Positions 1-10,700 of a stretch of 64,000 nt of DNA are shown here, piece by piece (within the stretch, counting starts at the first letter, position 1; every line of letters starts with the position of its first letter). The DNA lies in assembly GCA_948144175.1 (NCBI GenBank), contig CANXME010002513.1, forward strand, positions 120,001-184,000, written 5' to 3'. The stretch is from Closterium sp. NIES-65. Lineage: Eukaryota; Streptophyta; Zygnematophyceae; Desmidiales; Closteriaceae. Position numbers and translations under genes: made by a program. The notes beneath the pieces are model-generated. The model was given only the letters and a program-made list of their open reading frames with translations, was not told the origin of the DNA and made no database searches.

Positions 1-2
1 TT

Positions 3-1094
3 ATACAAAAAGGGCAATCGGGTCGTCAAGTGCCGATTCGCAAGATAGCCCGGATCACTGGATTTCTCAGCTCCATGTCGCTCGCGCTGGGCACGACGGC
101 GCGGGCCTTCAGCCATGAGCTGCTCCACTTGATCGACTCCGCATGGTCATGGAACTCAAAGGTTTTACTGTCACCAGGAGCGACCGAGGAGCTGCTGTTT
201 TGGACAATGCACTTTGATCGTTTCAATGGCGCCCCATTCCACCAGAGTCAGCGTTTTGATGCAGTGATACACGTCGACGCGAGCGCGCACAGCTGGGGTG
301 CCACCTTGGCCAAGTTCCCAAGTACATCATGCGAGGCAAGCGAGTGCATGCCACAAGGGCTTCTCCCCACATCTAGCACGCGGCGAGAGCTCGAGGGAGT
401 GCTCTGGGCACTGCGGACGTTCGCAACCCAAATCGTGGGTGCTCACGTCCTCGTCCGGGTGGACAACCAGGCAGTCATGTTTATCTTGCGCAAGGGGGGA
501 TCCCGTCAGGCGGATCTTACGTCAACATGCCAAGCGATCATCCAGTTTTGCCTCGGCAACACAACACGCCTCGCGATCGAATGGATTCCGAGGGAGCTCA
601 ACGCCCATGCGGATGACCTATCCAAGATGCAAGATTTTGACGACTACTCCCTACATGCACCTTGGTTTCGCCTCTTGGAACGACGCTGGGGGCCTCACAC
701 AATTGATCTCTTTGCTAACGTTCGGAACAATCACGTTCAGCGCTTCTGCTCCAAGATACCGCACCCCGACGCATTCGCCGTCGACGCATTTTCCATCTCG
801 TGGAAAGGCGAGCGATGCTTTGCCTTCCCGCCTCCACACTTAATTCCCGCTACACTCCGCCACGCGGAACTGACGCAGACGGAACTCACGCTCGTCGTTC
901 CCCAGTGGACCGGAGCGTCATGGTGGCCGCTTCTTCAACCGTCCACTCAATCGTGGGCTCCAGCAGTAGTCGAGCACCTTTCCCTTGCCCAAGGCAGTCA
1001 ATGCCTTCGGGCAGGTTCACACACAGCTGCATTCTCTGGTCTCGGATTGCCTCATAGCCCAATCATTGCTTTGCGTGTAAATTATGCAGTCTAA
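3..1094 (+). CDS. DIRS reverse transcriptase/RNase H polyprotein, C-terminal part
   Basis: The frame is open to the left edge, so this is the C-terminal 363 residues of a longer polyprotein. RNase H residues are visible in order: VIHVDAS (first Asp), RRELEGVLWAL (Glu), VLVRVDNQAV (second Asp) and IEWIPRELNAHADDLS (last Asp). The C-terminal domain, with HTIDLFANVRNN, DAFSISW and AFPPPHLI, is the extension that follows RNase H in DIRS/Ngaro elements. The product would copy element RNA into DNA in virus-like particles. The stop at 1092-1094 may lie inside a short intron: 1075-1121 begins GTGTAA, holds CTAATAAC and ends TTTCAG, and its removal would join this frame to the recombinase. The intron is inference. 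Confidence 0.85.
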   Translation: MQKGQSGRQVPIRKIARITGFLSSMSLALGTTARAFSHELLHLIDSAWSWNSKVLLSPGATEELLFWTMHFDRFNGAPFHQSQRFDAVIHVDASAHSWGATLAKFPSTSCEASECMPQGLLPTSSTRRELEGVLWALRTFATQIVGAHVLVRVDNQAVMFILRKGGSRQADLTSTCQAIIQFCLGNTTRLAIEWIPRELNAHADDLSKMQDFDDYSLHAPWFRLLERRWGPHTIDLFANVRNNHVQRFCSKIPHPDAFAVDAFSISWKGERCFAFPPPHLIPATLRHAELTQTELTLVVPQWTGASWWPLLQPSTQSWAPAVVEHLSLAQGSQCLRAGSHTAAFSGLGLPHSPIIALRVNYAV

Positions 1095-1126
1095 TAACAA
1101 TTTCTCAATGTGTCATTTCAGGACTT

Positions 1127-2161
1127 TTGGCCAAACTAAAGCAACAATTGCTGCACGTAATTAGCCACGTTCGCGCACCATCTACAATCGAGACGTACCA
1201 ACCTTATTGGCAGAGATTTCGCACCTTCTGTACCCAAGTTAAGCTCGAGTTCCTCCCGGCAACCGACCTGACGCTAGCGCTGTATCTCATCCATGCGCTC
1301 AACAACAAAGCAACTCTCTCCGCGATCAACCTCACGTGTTCGGCAGTAGCCTTCGCCCACCGCATGACAGGCGAAACCTCCCCTACCGCCGGCCCACTCA
1401 CCCTGCAAGTGCGGGAGTTCGCCAAGAGACATGGTCCCCGCCCTACAAGAACCAAAGAGCCCATATCTCTCCATCAAGTGCACGACATGGCTCGTCCCTT
1501 CCTCGAATCATCAATTCCTGCGGAATACCAGAAAGGATTGATTCCTCTTCTCATGTTTTCGGCATTCTTGCGCTACTCCGACCTCGTCTCGCTCCAATGG
1601 AATGACGTACAGTTCGAGGAGAAGGCAATGTGGCTGCTCATTCCGCACTCCAAGACGGACCAGGAGGGGAGGGGAGTCTGGATCCCCGTGGCAGCAATTC
1701 CAGGCCCATACTGCCCGGTGAGGTGCACGCGCGCATTCATACACATCGCAGGCCTCGCAAAGGTGCCCCATGGACCGCTGATAAGGGTTTTCCCAAAGAA
1801 CTCACAAGCCACACCGAACGACAAGTCGCCATCCTACGTTACGATCAGAAACTGGTGCCTCGCAGCCGGCAGGCAAGCTGGACTGGATGTCGCGCACATC
1901 GGAACCCACTCATTCCGCAAAGGCGCAGCCACTGCAGCGGCGAGCCTCGGAGTTCCTGACCGGCTCTTCAAATGCATGGGCCGATGGCGCAGCGACAGCG
2001 CGAAGGAGATGTACGTTACAATCGCGCAGGATCAGCTCATCTCCCTCTCTACGCAATTGCAGGATCCTTCGACGGCTCCCTCGCCCGCTACGCATCAGCT
2101 ATCCATCCAACGCCACCGGCAGCCCCGACTGCACTTGCCTCAGAAGACCCATATGAAATGA
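1127..2161 (+). CDS. tyrosine recombinase of DIRS-like element
   Basis: About 345 residues with the tyrosine recombinase layout: an N-terminal SAM-like helical domain (YWQRFRTFCTQ) and a catalytic domain with FLRYSDLVSL (first Arg), THSFRKGAA (His-x-x-Arg), GRWRSDSAKEMYV (Trp and the nucleophile Tyr). All key residues of the R-H-R-Y set are present, so the protein could be active. The frame has no ATG near its beginning. Splicing from the upstream frame (donor about 1075, acceptor ending 1121, phase kept) or another translational coupling is needed. The enzyme would insert a circular DNA copy without making a target duplication. Confidence 0.88.
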   Translation: MAKLKQQLLHVISHVRAPSTIETYQPYWQRFRTFCTQVKLEFLPATDLTLALYLIHALNNKATLSAINLTCSAVAFAHRMTGETSPTAGPLTLQVREFAKRHGPRPTRTKEPISLHQVHDMARPFLESSIPAEYQKGLIPLLMFSAFLRYSDLVSLQWNDVQFEEKAMWLLIPHSKTDQEGRGVWIPVAAIPGPYCPVRCTRAFIHIAGLAKVPHGPLIRVFPKNSQATPNDKSPSYVTIRNWCLAAGRQAGLDVAHIGTHSFRKGAATAAASLGVPDRLFKCMGRWRSDSAKEMYVTIAQDQLISLSTQLQDPSTAPSPATHQLSIQRHRQPRLHLPQKTHMK

Positions 2162-2543
2162 TAACGCTGCCTTTGCCAGTCAGCCTAAGTACACTTTCAC
2201 AATATGATAATTTTTGAAAGTGTAATGAAATGTAACACTTTCTAAAATTTTGTATTGTGAAAAGGGGTACGTGGCCAACACAGCAAAGGTAGCGCCGAAG
2301 CGCTACTCACCCTCTTTTGCCTACAAAAGAGGGACGTGGGGACATTCGTCCCCACCCACGTTTTCATTTTCAAAATTGTAGTTCTAATTTCCCACCCGCC
2401 CACCCATTTGTGTATGCTGTTATGTAGACATATATAAGACGAGAACGATGTACTACAACCCATATGAAATGATAACGCTGCCTTTGCCCCATATGAAATG
2501 ATAACGCTGCCTTTGCCAGTCAGCCTAAGTACACTTTCACAAT
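2148..2543. repeat. split direct repeats (B1-A2-B2) of the DIRS/PAT-like element
   Basis: A 56-bp block beginning CCCATATGAAATGATAACG and ending ACTTTCACAAT is present at 2148-2203 and 2488-2543, with an extra 29-bp partial copy at 2459-2487. The first copy overlaps the recombinase stop. The block between (2204-2458) would be A2, whose partner A1 should lie at the left end beyond the window. This is the arrangement known from PAT-like and Ngaro elements. Confidence 0.75.
2206..2362. other. cluster of four short hairpins in the element's 3' untranslated region
   Basis: Perfect inverted repeats follow one another: GAAAGTGT/ACACTTTC near 2213-2240, AGCGC/GCGCT near 2290, CCTCTTTTG/CAAAAGAGG at about 2310-2331, and GTGGGGAC/GTCCCCAC near 2336-2355. 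They sit between the two direct repeats and could be structural signals for circularisation or RNA processing of the retroelement, which is inference. Confidence 0.5.
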
Positions 2544-3042
2544 CGCACTAAGTCATGCGTGAGAATTCCCAACAGAGTGCAGAAGGTCTGGGTTCAATGC
2601 TAGAGAGGGCACTCAGCGGTGGAAAAATAGGTACACTGGGCGCCCAGAGTATATTTTTTAGAAGTGAAATTTTCTCTGACAAATCAGAGTAACGCTCATA
2701 ATGAACCCTGAGTTTCAGAGTAGTGAAAATCCAAAAAAAAGCCCTGCACCCTGGGCTTCAAGAGAGTTTGAAGCAATAAATGCGTATTTCAAGTTCTGGA
2801 AACACTTTTAGAGGTAATGACGACGGATTTTAGCTCCATGTTATTCTTCGTACACTCCCCCTCCTCCACCCCCTCACCACATCCCCCTGAGCGAGGACCC
2901 GTTCCTTCTGTAGTCTCATTCACACCCTCCATTTTGCATGGCGTATTAAAACTCAGCACCCGGCCCAGAGTATAACCAAGCATTTGTTTGAAGCTTCCTC
3001 ATCTTGCATCATCCTATCACACTGCTGTCTATGGTGGTGCAG
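2544..3042. other. intergenic, no feature recognised
   Basis: AT-richer unique DNA between the right end of the DIRS-like element and the stop codon of the minus-strand coiled-coil gene. It probably includes the 3' untranslated region and poly(A) site of that gene. No ORF with family resemblance, RNA gene or repeat was seen. Confidence 0.4.
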
Positions 3043-6000
3043 CTAGCGACCTCCATTTCCAATCGGGCACCGACAGCAGCGCCCACAGCACTGGCAGTAC
3101 TCCCCTCCTCCACAACCTCTCCCTCCCGCACTGCCTGTCTCTACTCCCCTGCCTGCACGCTGCGGCTTGGGCGGCAACAGAGTAGACGCCTTGCCCTTGC
3201 CCCGCTCCCTGAACCCTTCGTCAATCCCACCGTCTCTCGTGCCAAGAGAAGGCCCTCCAGACCTGTTGCCTTGCGTCAGGCCAGGCCTGCTACGGTGCAT
3301 GCAGCCACAGGGCCTTGCATTGGCTGCTCTGCCATTGCTACCACTGGCAGTAGCATCATCATCATCACCGTCATCATTCAAATCATCGTGCGTGGCTGAT
3401 AGTGCATACTGCGAATCAAAACAAGACGAAAAGGGTAACTGCATGCCTAAGAGGTTTCCCTCGCGTCTCCCTGCTGCTCCGCCTATTGCCGTCCGTTCCC
3501 CACCACAAACACTGTTCACCGACGCTACAGTGACTGCTGCTGCTGTAGCAAACCACTCGGGGGAGCAAACAGATGCAAGTGCAGACAAATCAAGCCACCC
3601 ATCTAAACCTAATGACCCAACACTGCTGCTCACATTAGCACCCACCCCACTAGTTCTACTCCCAACTCCTCGCCCGCCACAGCTGCTACAGAAACTACTC
3701 ATGCGTGCTGCTGCAGCTGCTACAGCCGATGGCCTGCCATGGCCGCACGCGCTACAGCCGTGGTATCCCCCCTGCAGCAACATGGGCTCGTCCGTGTCTA
3801 GCAGCCGATCGCCGCGCCACCTGCACCTGCTGCCTCCCCCCCGCCCCGGAATCCGCGCACTGCTGCTGCTGCTGTTTCCGCCTGCGTTCCCGGACCTGTC
3901 CCGCAGCTTCGGAATCCGAAGCTCATCGCCGCCTCCACTGACCAGCGGGACAGCCTCGGAGAGCGAGTCAGAGCTACCGCCAGTCCTGTCATAATCATAT
4001 TCGTCAGAGTCACTCTCAGTACTGTCTCTCGCACTACTGTTGTCACCCCTACGATCCCCTTCCTGAGCATCACCCTCGCTTGAAGCAGCCCCGTTAGAAG
4101 AACTAGCACCAGGCATGGCATCACCCGCACCAGCAGCGCCCTCCTCCGCCTTCCCCTTTCCCTTATCTCCCACCCGTGCCCCCTCCTCTCCTTCACCCCC
4201 AAGCCCCTCAACAGCCCACGCCTTGCCTTCGGGCTGCTTGAGAAACTTCAGAAACCACCCGAACGGGCGCTCCTCCTCCCCCCGCCACAGCCTCCCCGCG
4301 CCCACCTGGCGGAACTTCTTCTCCAGTTCCGCGTGCAGCACCTCTAGAATCGCCACCTTTTCAGACACCACCATCTGCGCCTCGACCAGCTTTAAATGCA
4401 CGTTGTGCTCCCTCCAGTTGTCCGCGCGCGCGAGTTGCGCGCGCTCCAGCGTGATTTCCTCCAGCAGCTGCCTCCGCGCGAGCTCCGCCGCCACCGCCAG
4501 CCGCTCCGCCAGCTCGCGCCGCTCGCGCTCGTCCGCGGTCTCGCGGCGCGAGGAGAGCAGCGCGTTGTTAAGTTTTGCGCAGGCCTGCCCGAGACGCTCC
4601 TTTTCCATGCGCTCGCGCACAAAATCCAGCCCCGCCTTCGCCAGTACCGCCTGCATCTCCGCCACTTCAGCCTTGGCGTCCGCCAACTCCCCGCGCAGCT
4701 CCGACAGCTCCGCCGACTGCTTCGCGAGCTGCTGGAGCAGCTTCGCGAACTTCTGCGAAGCCGTTAGCGACGCCATGTTCACGACCGCGGACGACGGCGG
4801 GCGCGGGTGGGGAATCGGGTGCGCGGCTTGGGGCGGAGCGAAAGAGAAATTGGGGAAAGCGGAGGGCGCGGAGGGGGACGTGGGCGGGGAGACGGCGGAG
4901 CGGGAGGACGCGGCGGCGGCGGAAGAGAGTGTGGGGCTGGTTCCGCCGGAAAAGGTGGTGCTGGTGACCGACGAGGCGGAGGGAAAGGGCGCGTGGGAGA
5001 GCGCGAGCAGCGCCAGGGGATTAAGGTTCGGGGGAGGGGAGGGGGAAGGGGCCCGCTGGGGAGCAGCCGACGACTCACTCCCAGTATCGTCCTCCTCCCC
5101 CTCGTCTCCTTCCTCGCTCTCCTCACTCTCCTCACTCTCATCGCTCTCTCTATCATCCATCGAGTTTCCTTCTAACGAGTTAATTGTAACCGCACCCTCC
5201 CTTACACACGTCTCCTCGTCATGCTCCCGCCATTGCCCCTCTTGCCGCTCTAGCCTCTCTAGCCCTTCTTGCCCCTCTCGTCCCTCTTGCCCTTCTTGCC
5301 GCTCGTGCTGCGCGCCGCCATGCCCCACGTCCGCCGCTGCATGAATTACCCGGCTAACCCCTTCATCTTCACGCGCTCTAGATTCGCCGAATACTGTTTC
5401 GCATGCGCCACCTTCACCAGATCTCCCTTCTCCGCTCCTCCGTTCTCCGCTACTACCTTCACCAAATGTACCCTCCCTATTATCAGCTTCAGTACTTCTA
5501 ACTCCCCCGGTACGGCTTTCCCCAGATCTCTCGCAGTTTCCGCTTCCGCCAACCCTTTTGCGATCTTCACCTACGGCGCACCTACCTGCACCGTTTGTCT
5601 CCGCCTCTGTGACCGCAACGCCCGCTTCGCTGCCTCTCTCACATCTGGCCGCCCCCGGGCTCGACCTCCCGGTTACGATCGAAAGCGACAATTCACACGC
5701 TCCTGCGACATCGCTTCTGTCGCAACTGTCGCGCGCAGGAATCGCGTCGCTAGTCGCAGAGGTATTGAAAGTCGTTAAGGGGGTCGGTGGTGTCGCCGGG
5801 CGAACGTCGTCCTCTCCTCGCGACGCGGCGGCTGTTCCGGCGGTAAATATCGGCGCGCTGCCGTCTACTTGGAACGCTGGGCGGTTCAGCGATGGGAAGA
5901 CTGAGCCGTGCGGGGGCGCGAACGGATTAGCTGTTGCTGTGACGCTATCAGAGGAGATACTTTCGAAGGTGATTACGGGTGCGACTTTGCGAGACGCTGC

Positions 6001-6270
6001 TGCGTTGCTGAAGATATTAAAGCGGCTCGGCGTGAATAATTGCGACTGTGAGGATTCTGCGGCGGCGTCGGCGGCGGCGGCGGCGGCGAATGGGGAAGGG
6101 TTTCCGTCTGTTCTTTGTGCAGATCGCGCGGAAATCTTACCCCGCTGCTGCTCCTGCTGCTGCTGGCGCTGTTTATCAGCGGAGCGGATGCGGCGGAGGT
6201 AGCGGCGGGCTGCTGGGATCCGCGCAACGGGGAGAGGCGCGGAAGAGCCGGGGGAATCTGAAGTATCCAT
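3043..6270 (-). CDS. large coiled-coil protein of unknown function, single exon
   Basis: An uninterrupted frame of 1,075 codons from the ATG at 6270; the nine codons upstream of it lack an ATG. Domains in order: a basic N-terminus, then about 450 residues of Ser/Ala/Glu-rich low complexity with an acidic run, then an alpha-helical coiled coil of about 170 residues beginning MASLTASQKFAKLLQQL and containing ERERRELAERLAVAAEL and NWREHNVHLKLVEAQM. After this comes a Gly/Ser-rich tail with scattered Cys and a Cys-rich end (CQCCGRCCRCP). The coiled-coil segment vaguely recalls plant USO1-like/BRANCHLESS TRICHOME coiled-coil proteins, a weak resemblance that I would not use for naming. There is no signal peptide or membrane segment. 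Strong purine skew and length support a real gene. Confidence 0.7.
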   Translation of the reverse strand: MDTSDSPGSSAPLPVARIPAARRYLRRIRSADKQRQQQQEQQRGKISARSAQRTDGNPSPFAAAAAADAAAESSQSQLFTPSRFNIFSNAAASRKVAPVITFESISSDSVTATANPFAPPHGSVFPSLNRPAFQVDGSAPIFTAGTAAASRGEDDVRPATPPTPLTTFNTSATSDAIPARDSCDRSDVAGACELSLSIVTGRSSPGAARCERGSEAGVAVTEAETNGAGRCAVGEDRKRVGGSGNCERSGESRTGGVRSTEADNREGTFGEGSSGERRSGEGRSGEGGACETVFGESRAREDEGVSRVIHAAADVGHGGAQHERQEGQEGREGQEGLERLERQEGQWREHDEETCVREGAVTINSLEGNSMDDRESDESEESEESEEGDEGEEDDTGSESSAAPQRAPSPSPPPNLNPLALLALSHAPFPSASSVTSTTFSGGTSPTLSSAAAASSRSAVSPPTSPSAPSAFPNFSFAPPQAAHPIPHPRPPSSAVVNMASLTASQKFAKLLQQLAKQSAELSELRGELADAKAEVAEMQAVLAKAGLDFVRERMEKERLGQACAKLNNALLSSRRETADERERRELAERLAVAAELARRQLLEEITLERAQLARADNWREHNVHLKLVEAQMVVSEKVAILEVLHAELEKKFRQVGAGRLWRGEEERPFGWFLKFLKQPEGKAWAVEGLGGEGEEGARVGDKGKGKAEEGAAGAGDAMPGASSSNGAASSEGDAQEGDRRGDNSSARDSTESDSDEYDYDRTGGSSDSLSEAVPLVSGGGDELRIPKLRDRSGNAGGNSSSSSARIPGRGGGSRCRWRGDRLLDTDEPMLLQGGYHGCSACGHGRPSAVAAAAARMSSFCSSCGGRGVGSRTSGVGANVSSSVGSLGLDGWLDLSALASVCSPEWFATAAAVTVASVNSVCGGERTAIGGAAGRREGNLLGMQLPFSSCFDSQYALSATHDDLNDDGDDDDATASGSNGRAANARPCGCMHRSRPGLTQGNRSGGPSLGTRDGGIDEGFRERGKGKASTLLPPKPQRAGRGVETGSAGGRGCGGGEYCQCCGRCCRCPIGNGGR

Positions 6271-7744
6271 GAGATATACTGCGGCCGTAAATGCCACCTG
6301 GCGGGAGAATTGGAGCCGGACCAGCCGACCCTAAATTCACCCTACACGCAGAAGTGGGGAGTGAGGAAGTGGCAAACCTGAGCGAGTATCACATATCGAA
6401 CCCTAAATTGCTCATGCACGTCTTGGCACAACTAACCATGACGCGAGGGGGAAGAAGTGAGCGTGCAAAGGCCGAGGAGGAATCAAAGCTGGCAACTTTG
6501 CTGTTCGATGCGAATCACGCGGCGATTGGGAAATGGGGAAGGAAGGGAGGAAGCCAGTGGAGGGAAAGGGTGGGGGTGGGTGGGTGACGTGGCTGGCTGC
6601 TTTCTGTGCTCACGTACACTGGTCTCTGCCACAGTGTCATGTCGTGTCCAGTCGAGTCATCGTCGTCATCGCGTGTTGTGAACTGCACTGCTGTGCGAAC
6701 GCGAAGGTGGCGCGGCGGACTGCTTGCAAACTCTCAACTCGATTTCTGTCAATTTGGGCACAGCTTGGACACCCTACACGCAGTATACAGTACATAGCGC
6801 GTTTCATTTTTGAGTCAGACCAGCAATTTCAACAAACACCACCCTACCATAGGATACAGCAGCTCACTGTACAGATCTACTCTCAAGCCGTTTTCTTGCA
6901 TCCACTGTCCCCAGAATTGCTTCATACTGTGATCCCCGAACCCTCGCTTCCCACCCAACAGGCCACTCTTCCTTCCCGGAGTATATACTGTATATGTTTG
7001 TCTAAGAAACCCTTTCAATTCTCAGGGGGACGGTGACCTGCAATGCAGGGGTGAGAAATCAGGTGCAAATAGCCCCGATTTCCATAAATCTCTCTCGTCA
7101 CCTCCCCACCCCATCTGCTGCATTCCCCCTTTGCGCACCAGCATCCCCTCCTCCTGCCCACACCCAGCCCCAGCCCTTTGCCCATGCGGTGAAAACAAAT
7201 CATCAGGAACATGGCTGACTTCTGGCTTCTACATCTGAAAAAGCGACAAAACGTCCACTGTCAATGGGTAGCAGACAAGATAGGCTGGCACAAAATAACA
7301 AGACTTACAAACCCCCGACTGATTGTTATTCGCCATACGGGGCACGGCAGTTTCTGACGTTTTCGTGGCGGCCCAAAGCCACCTGGGCTGGCGAAGAGAA
7401 CGTCGGGATGTCGTTCTTTAAAAGCACACAATACGACAAAATGGGAAATCGCGATGAAGATTCCGAAGCGACAGGGAAGCGATGGGTGCTGCTGTGCTGT
7501 TGAGCTCTCCAATTTTAGACATTACTGCTACTGTAGAATAACAGGACACTCTTCTAATCTCTTGTGTACACTACTAACTTCTCATCTAGGATGCCAGAGC
7601 ATGTTATCTCAAACATACTGGTAAGGCATGTTACACTCACTGTTTTTTACGCTACGTGTATATGCAGGCCAGAGACAATGTCACCTAAGTCTCAGAACAG
7701 CAAGGTAGCACCACTGTATATTGAAGTTAATCTTGGTTGAAGCA
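6271..7744. other. intergenic region between two minus-strand genes
   Basis: The part next to 6270 should hold the promoter and 5' untranslated region of the coiled-coil gene, and the part next to 7745 the 3' end of the SG1-like gene. No convincing ORF, tRNA or repeat was recognised. The short frames at 7261-7512 on both strands overlap each other and look like chance. Confidence 0.4.
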
Positions 7745-10700
7745 CTACCCCATGAAACCAGCGCCGGATGTGGGCTGCTTCATGGGGCGCACTGTCTGCC
7801 CCTTGGCCTCTGCCTCCACCTGCTGCCGCTTCTCCCTCTGCCCCATGCACCACAACCCCGCCCGGCCAAGACACGCGGAGAAAGAGACAAGAAGGAACAT
7901 TGGGAAAGGCACACATGCATGGCAACGTGCAAGGGATCGAAAACACCGAGAGGCTAAGTAGGTGCATCCCCTTATGGCATGTGCATCCCCCCTTTGTCCA
8001 TCCCCCCATTGATGCACACCCCCCCATGGCATATGCATCCCTCCATGGCATGTGCAACTGACTCCACCCAAAGCCCACACTCACTCCTCAATACTCAACA
8101 CTCAACCTCACAACGCACCTCCTACCGCTGTGCCTGCGCGGCGCTCTTGACCAGCAGCATGCTCCAGCCATGAGACTTGACCAGCATGCTACCCACGGTA
8201 GCTGGCTTGGTTCTCGGGGCAGCAGCCTCACCACACACAGCCCAACTCAGCTCACCATACCATTCAGAACTCCCCACTGCTCCTCACCTCCTGCCGCCGC
8301 GCCTCCACCGTGGATTTAACCAGCATGTTATCCAGGTAGCTGGCGTAGTTCTTGGGGCAGCGGCGGCGGAACTCCTTGAAGTGTGCGTCGGCCTGCTTGG
8401 TGTCGCCCATGAGGGAGAACACAAGCCCCTTGCACAGGTACGGCCGGAAGTCACTCGGGTCACTTGCACTGATGGCGTCGTACTGCGCTATGGCTGCCTC
8501 CACGTTGCCCTAAAAGGGAGAGCAAAGAATAGCACGGGCAGAGCATATGGCAGGTGAATGGCATGAGAAGGCGGGGCGGATGCGGCGGAGGTATGGCAGC
8601 TATGGAAGGCGGAGAGCAAAGGAAGAGCATATTGCAAGAGAATAGCACGGGCAGAGGATATGGCAGGTGAATTGGCATGAGAATGGGCAAGGGTCGCAGC
8701 TAATGAGGGCCTGCTGCTGCTTGCCACAGACTCCAAACCCCCAACCCTGCCCATAATCCACAAGCCCCAACACCCCACAAACAAACCCCTCCCCTCCCCC
8801 TCCGCCCCTCCCTCCCTGCCCCCTCTTCTCATCCCTCCCCTTCACGATCCCCCTTCCCCCACCTGCAGCGCGTGCAGCTGCCCCAGCAGCATAGCCTCCT
8901 GCTGCTTGCCAAGGGCTCAAAACCCGCAACTCTGAGCCCGCTGACACCCCACCACTATCCCCGCAACCCCCCAGTCTGCACCCCTGCACCCTTCCCTTCC
9001 CCCACATGCAGCGTGTGCAGCTGCCCCAGCAGCATCTTGAGGTTGGTGGCCTCCTGCTGCTTGCCACAACCTCCAAACCCCCAACCCTGTGCCCCTCACC
9101 CTAGTTTCCAGAAACGTAGAAAACCCTGCGCCCCCACACACACCTGCAGCGCGTGCAGCTGGCCCAGCAGCATCTTGAGGTTGGTGGCCTCCTGCTGCTT
9201 GCCCGCCTGCCCCGCCTTTCCCACCGCCTCCTCCACCATCCCCAGCACCAGGCTGTCCTCGCCGCTGCGCCGCATCACCGTTGCTAGGCCCTGCGCGAGG
9301 GGGAAAGGGGGGGAATGGGGGAAGGGAAAAAGAGTCTTAGGTGCGTCACTTCTCACCACCTTCCCCACCGCCTCCTCCACCATGCCCCACACCAGGCTGT
9401 CCTCGCCGCTGCGCCGCATCACCGTTGCTAATCCCAGCTCCAGCACGCGCAAGGTGTGCGGGGAAAGGGGGAAGGGGGAGGGGGAGAGATGGCGGATGGG
9501 CGTGGTGGGACAAGAGAGACGTGGCGTAGAGGAGGGTTGAGGCGCGACATTTGAGAGGGTTTTGTGTGCCCTTCGTTTGACGGAAAGTGGACTAACGAGA
9601 GAGTGTGTTCACCCAGGGAGTGTGGGGGACGGCGGGGACGAGGGGCTGGGAAGGACTTCAGAAGGGGGTGGCAAAAGGCGCCGACAGAAATGAGGGAACG
9701 CGGATGTGACGGAGGAGGGAGGAAATGAAACACACGCGCAGCAGGGGCGCACCTGGAGCGCGCGCGCGGAGAAGGGGTCGACTTTGAGGATGTCCTGGAA
9801 GCCCTTGCGCGCCGCCTGCAGGTCCCCCACGAACTCCTGCGCCTGCGCGCGGATGTACTTCCACTCCATGTCGTCCGGCTCTATCTGTCGGGGTGAATAC
9901 GAGGGGGGGGGGGGGAGGTGCAAGGGGAAGGTCAACTGACACGATCGCATGCGCGCGGATGTACCTCCACTCCATGTCCTCCGGCGCTATCTGCTCCGCT
10001 TCAAGGGAGAGGGTGCAGGGAGGGTGAGGAGATAGCAGCAGGAAGGTGGAGTTCCTCGTAGCAAAACAATTTTCTGCGCCTGTCCGCGGCGGATGTAGTT
10101 CCACTCCACATCGATAATACTTGCTTTTGAGATTTTTTACGAGGAAAGGCTCATGCCTGGAAAGAGGGCGTCATACTACAAGAGCAATTGCCTCTGCGGT
10201 AGGCACTTGCTGCTCGCCATTCCCGTCGGTCCATCGATCATTATGCGTTCGCGTGAATTCAACCTGGTTCATTCAAGAGCAGATTCATTCAAGTTGTTGT
10301 ACTATTGGTAGGTGTGTTTGTGTGTCTGTGTGTGAGCGTGTTGCGTGCATGCGCGGGATGACCTCCACGAGCTGGTCGAGGATCTTGATGACCCCCGCGA
10401 AGCCAGTACGCTCATATTGTACCATCGACTGATGTGTGTGTGTGTGCATGTGCGCGTGTGTGGGGTGCGTGTGCGCGAGTGCGCGTCTCACCTCCACGAG
10501 CTGGTCCAGGATCTTGATGCCCCCCGCGAAGTCCGCGCATTTCATGCGCACGCGCAACAGCATGCGCAGCGCCGTCACGTCGCGCGGGTGCTTCGCCAAA
10601 AAGTCCTCCAGCATCTTCACCGCGCGCTCCTGCTCCTCCGCTTGCGCGCGCGTGCTTTCCGCCGCCTCCTTCCCCCCCGCCTTCCCCCCGTCGGGGGTCT

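Larger units (their letters stand above)
1..2543 (+). mobile_element. DIRS/PAT-like tyrosine-recombinase retrotransposon, 3' part (left end outside window)
   Basis: The order RNase H plus DIRS-specific C-terminal extension, then a tyrosine recombinase, is diagnostic of the DIRS order, which integrates with a recombinase rather than an integrase. Only the end of the reverse transcriptase/RNase H frame, the whole recombinase and the 3' repeats are inside the window. Downstream of the recombinase a 56-bp sequence occurs at 2148-2203 and again at 2488-2543, which fits the B1-A2-B2 side of split direct repeats (PAT/Ngaro-type ends). No long terminal repeats are seen. Whether it is a complete copy cannot be judged, because the gag and reverse transcriptase parts lie to the left. 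Confidence 0.85.

Noticed and set aside
2570..2640. tRNA-like or SINE B-box (GGTTCAATGC) near 2591
   Set aside because: No cloverleaf, A-box or second copy could be found around it.
4115..5344. 409-aa plus-strand ORF opposite the coiled-coil gene
   Set aside because: It is antisense to the coiled-coil coding frame; its Ser/Pro/Ala composition is that expected from reading GC-rich heptad codons backwards.
9358..9445. Use of the upstream copy as the true SG1 exon 3 start (LELGLATVMRRSGEDS)
   Set aside because: It lacks a pyrimidine tract and AG acceptor, and only the downstream copy joins in phase to exon 2 and continues to the conserved end.
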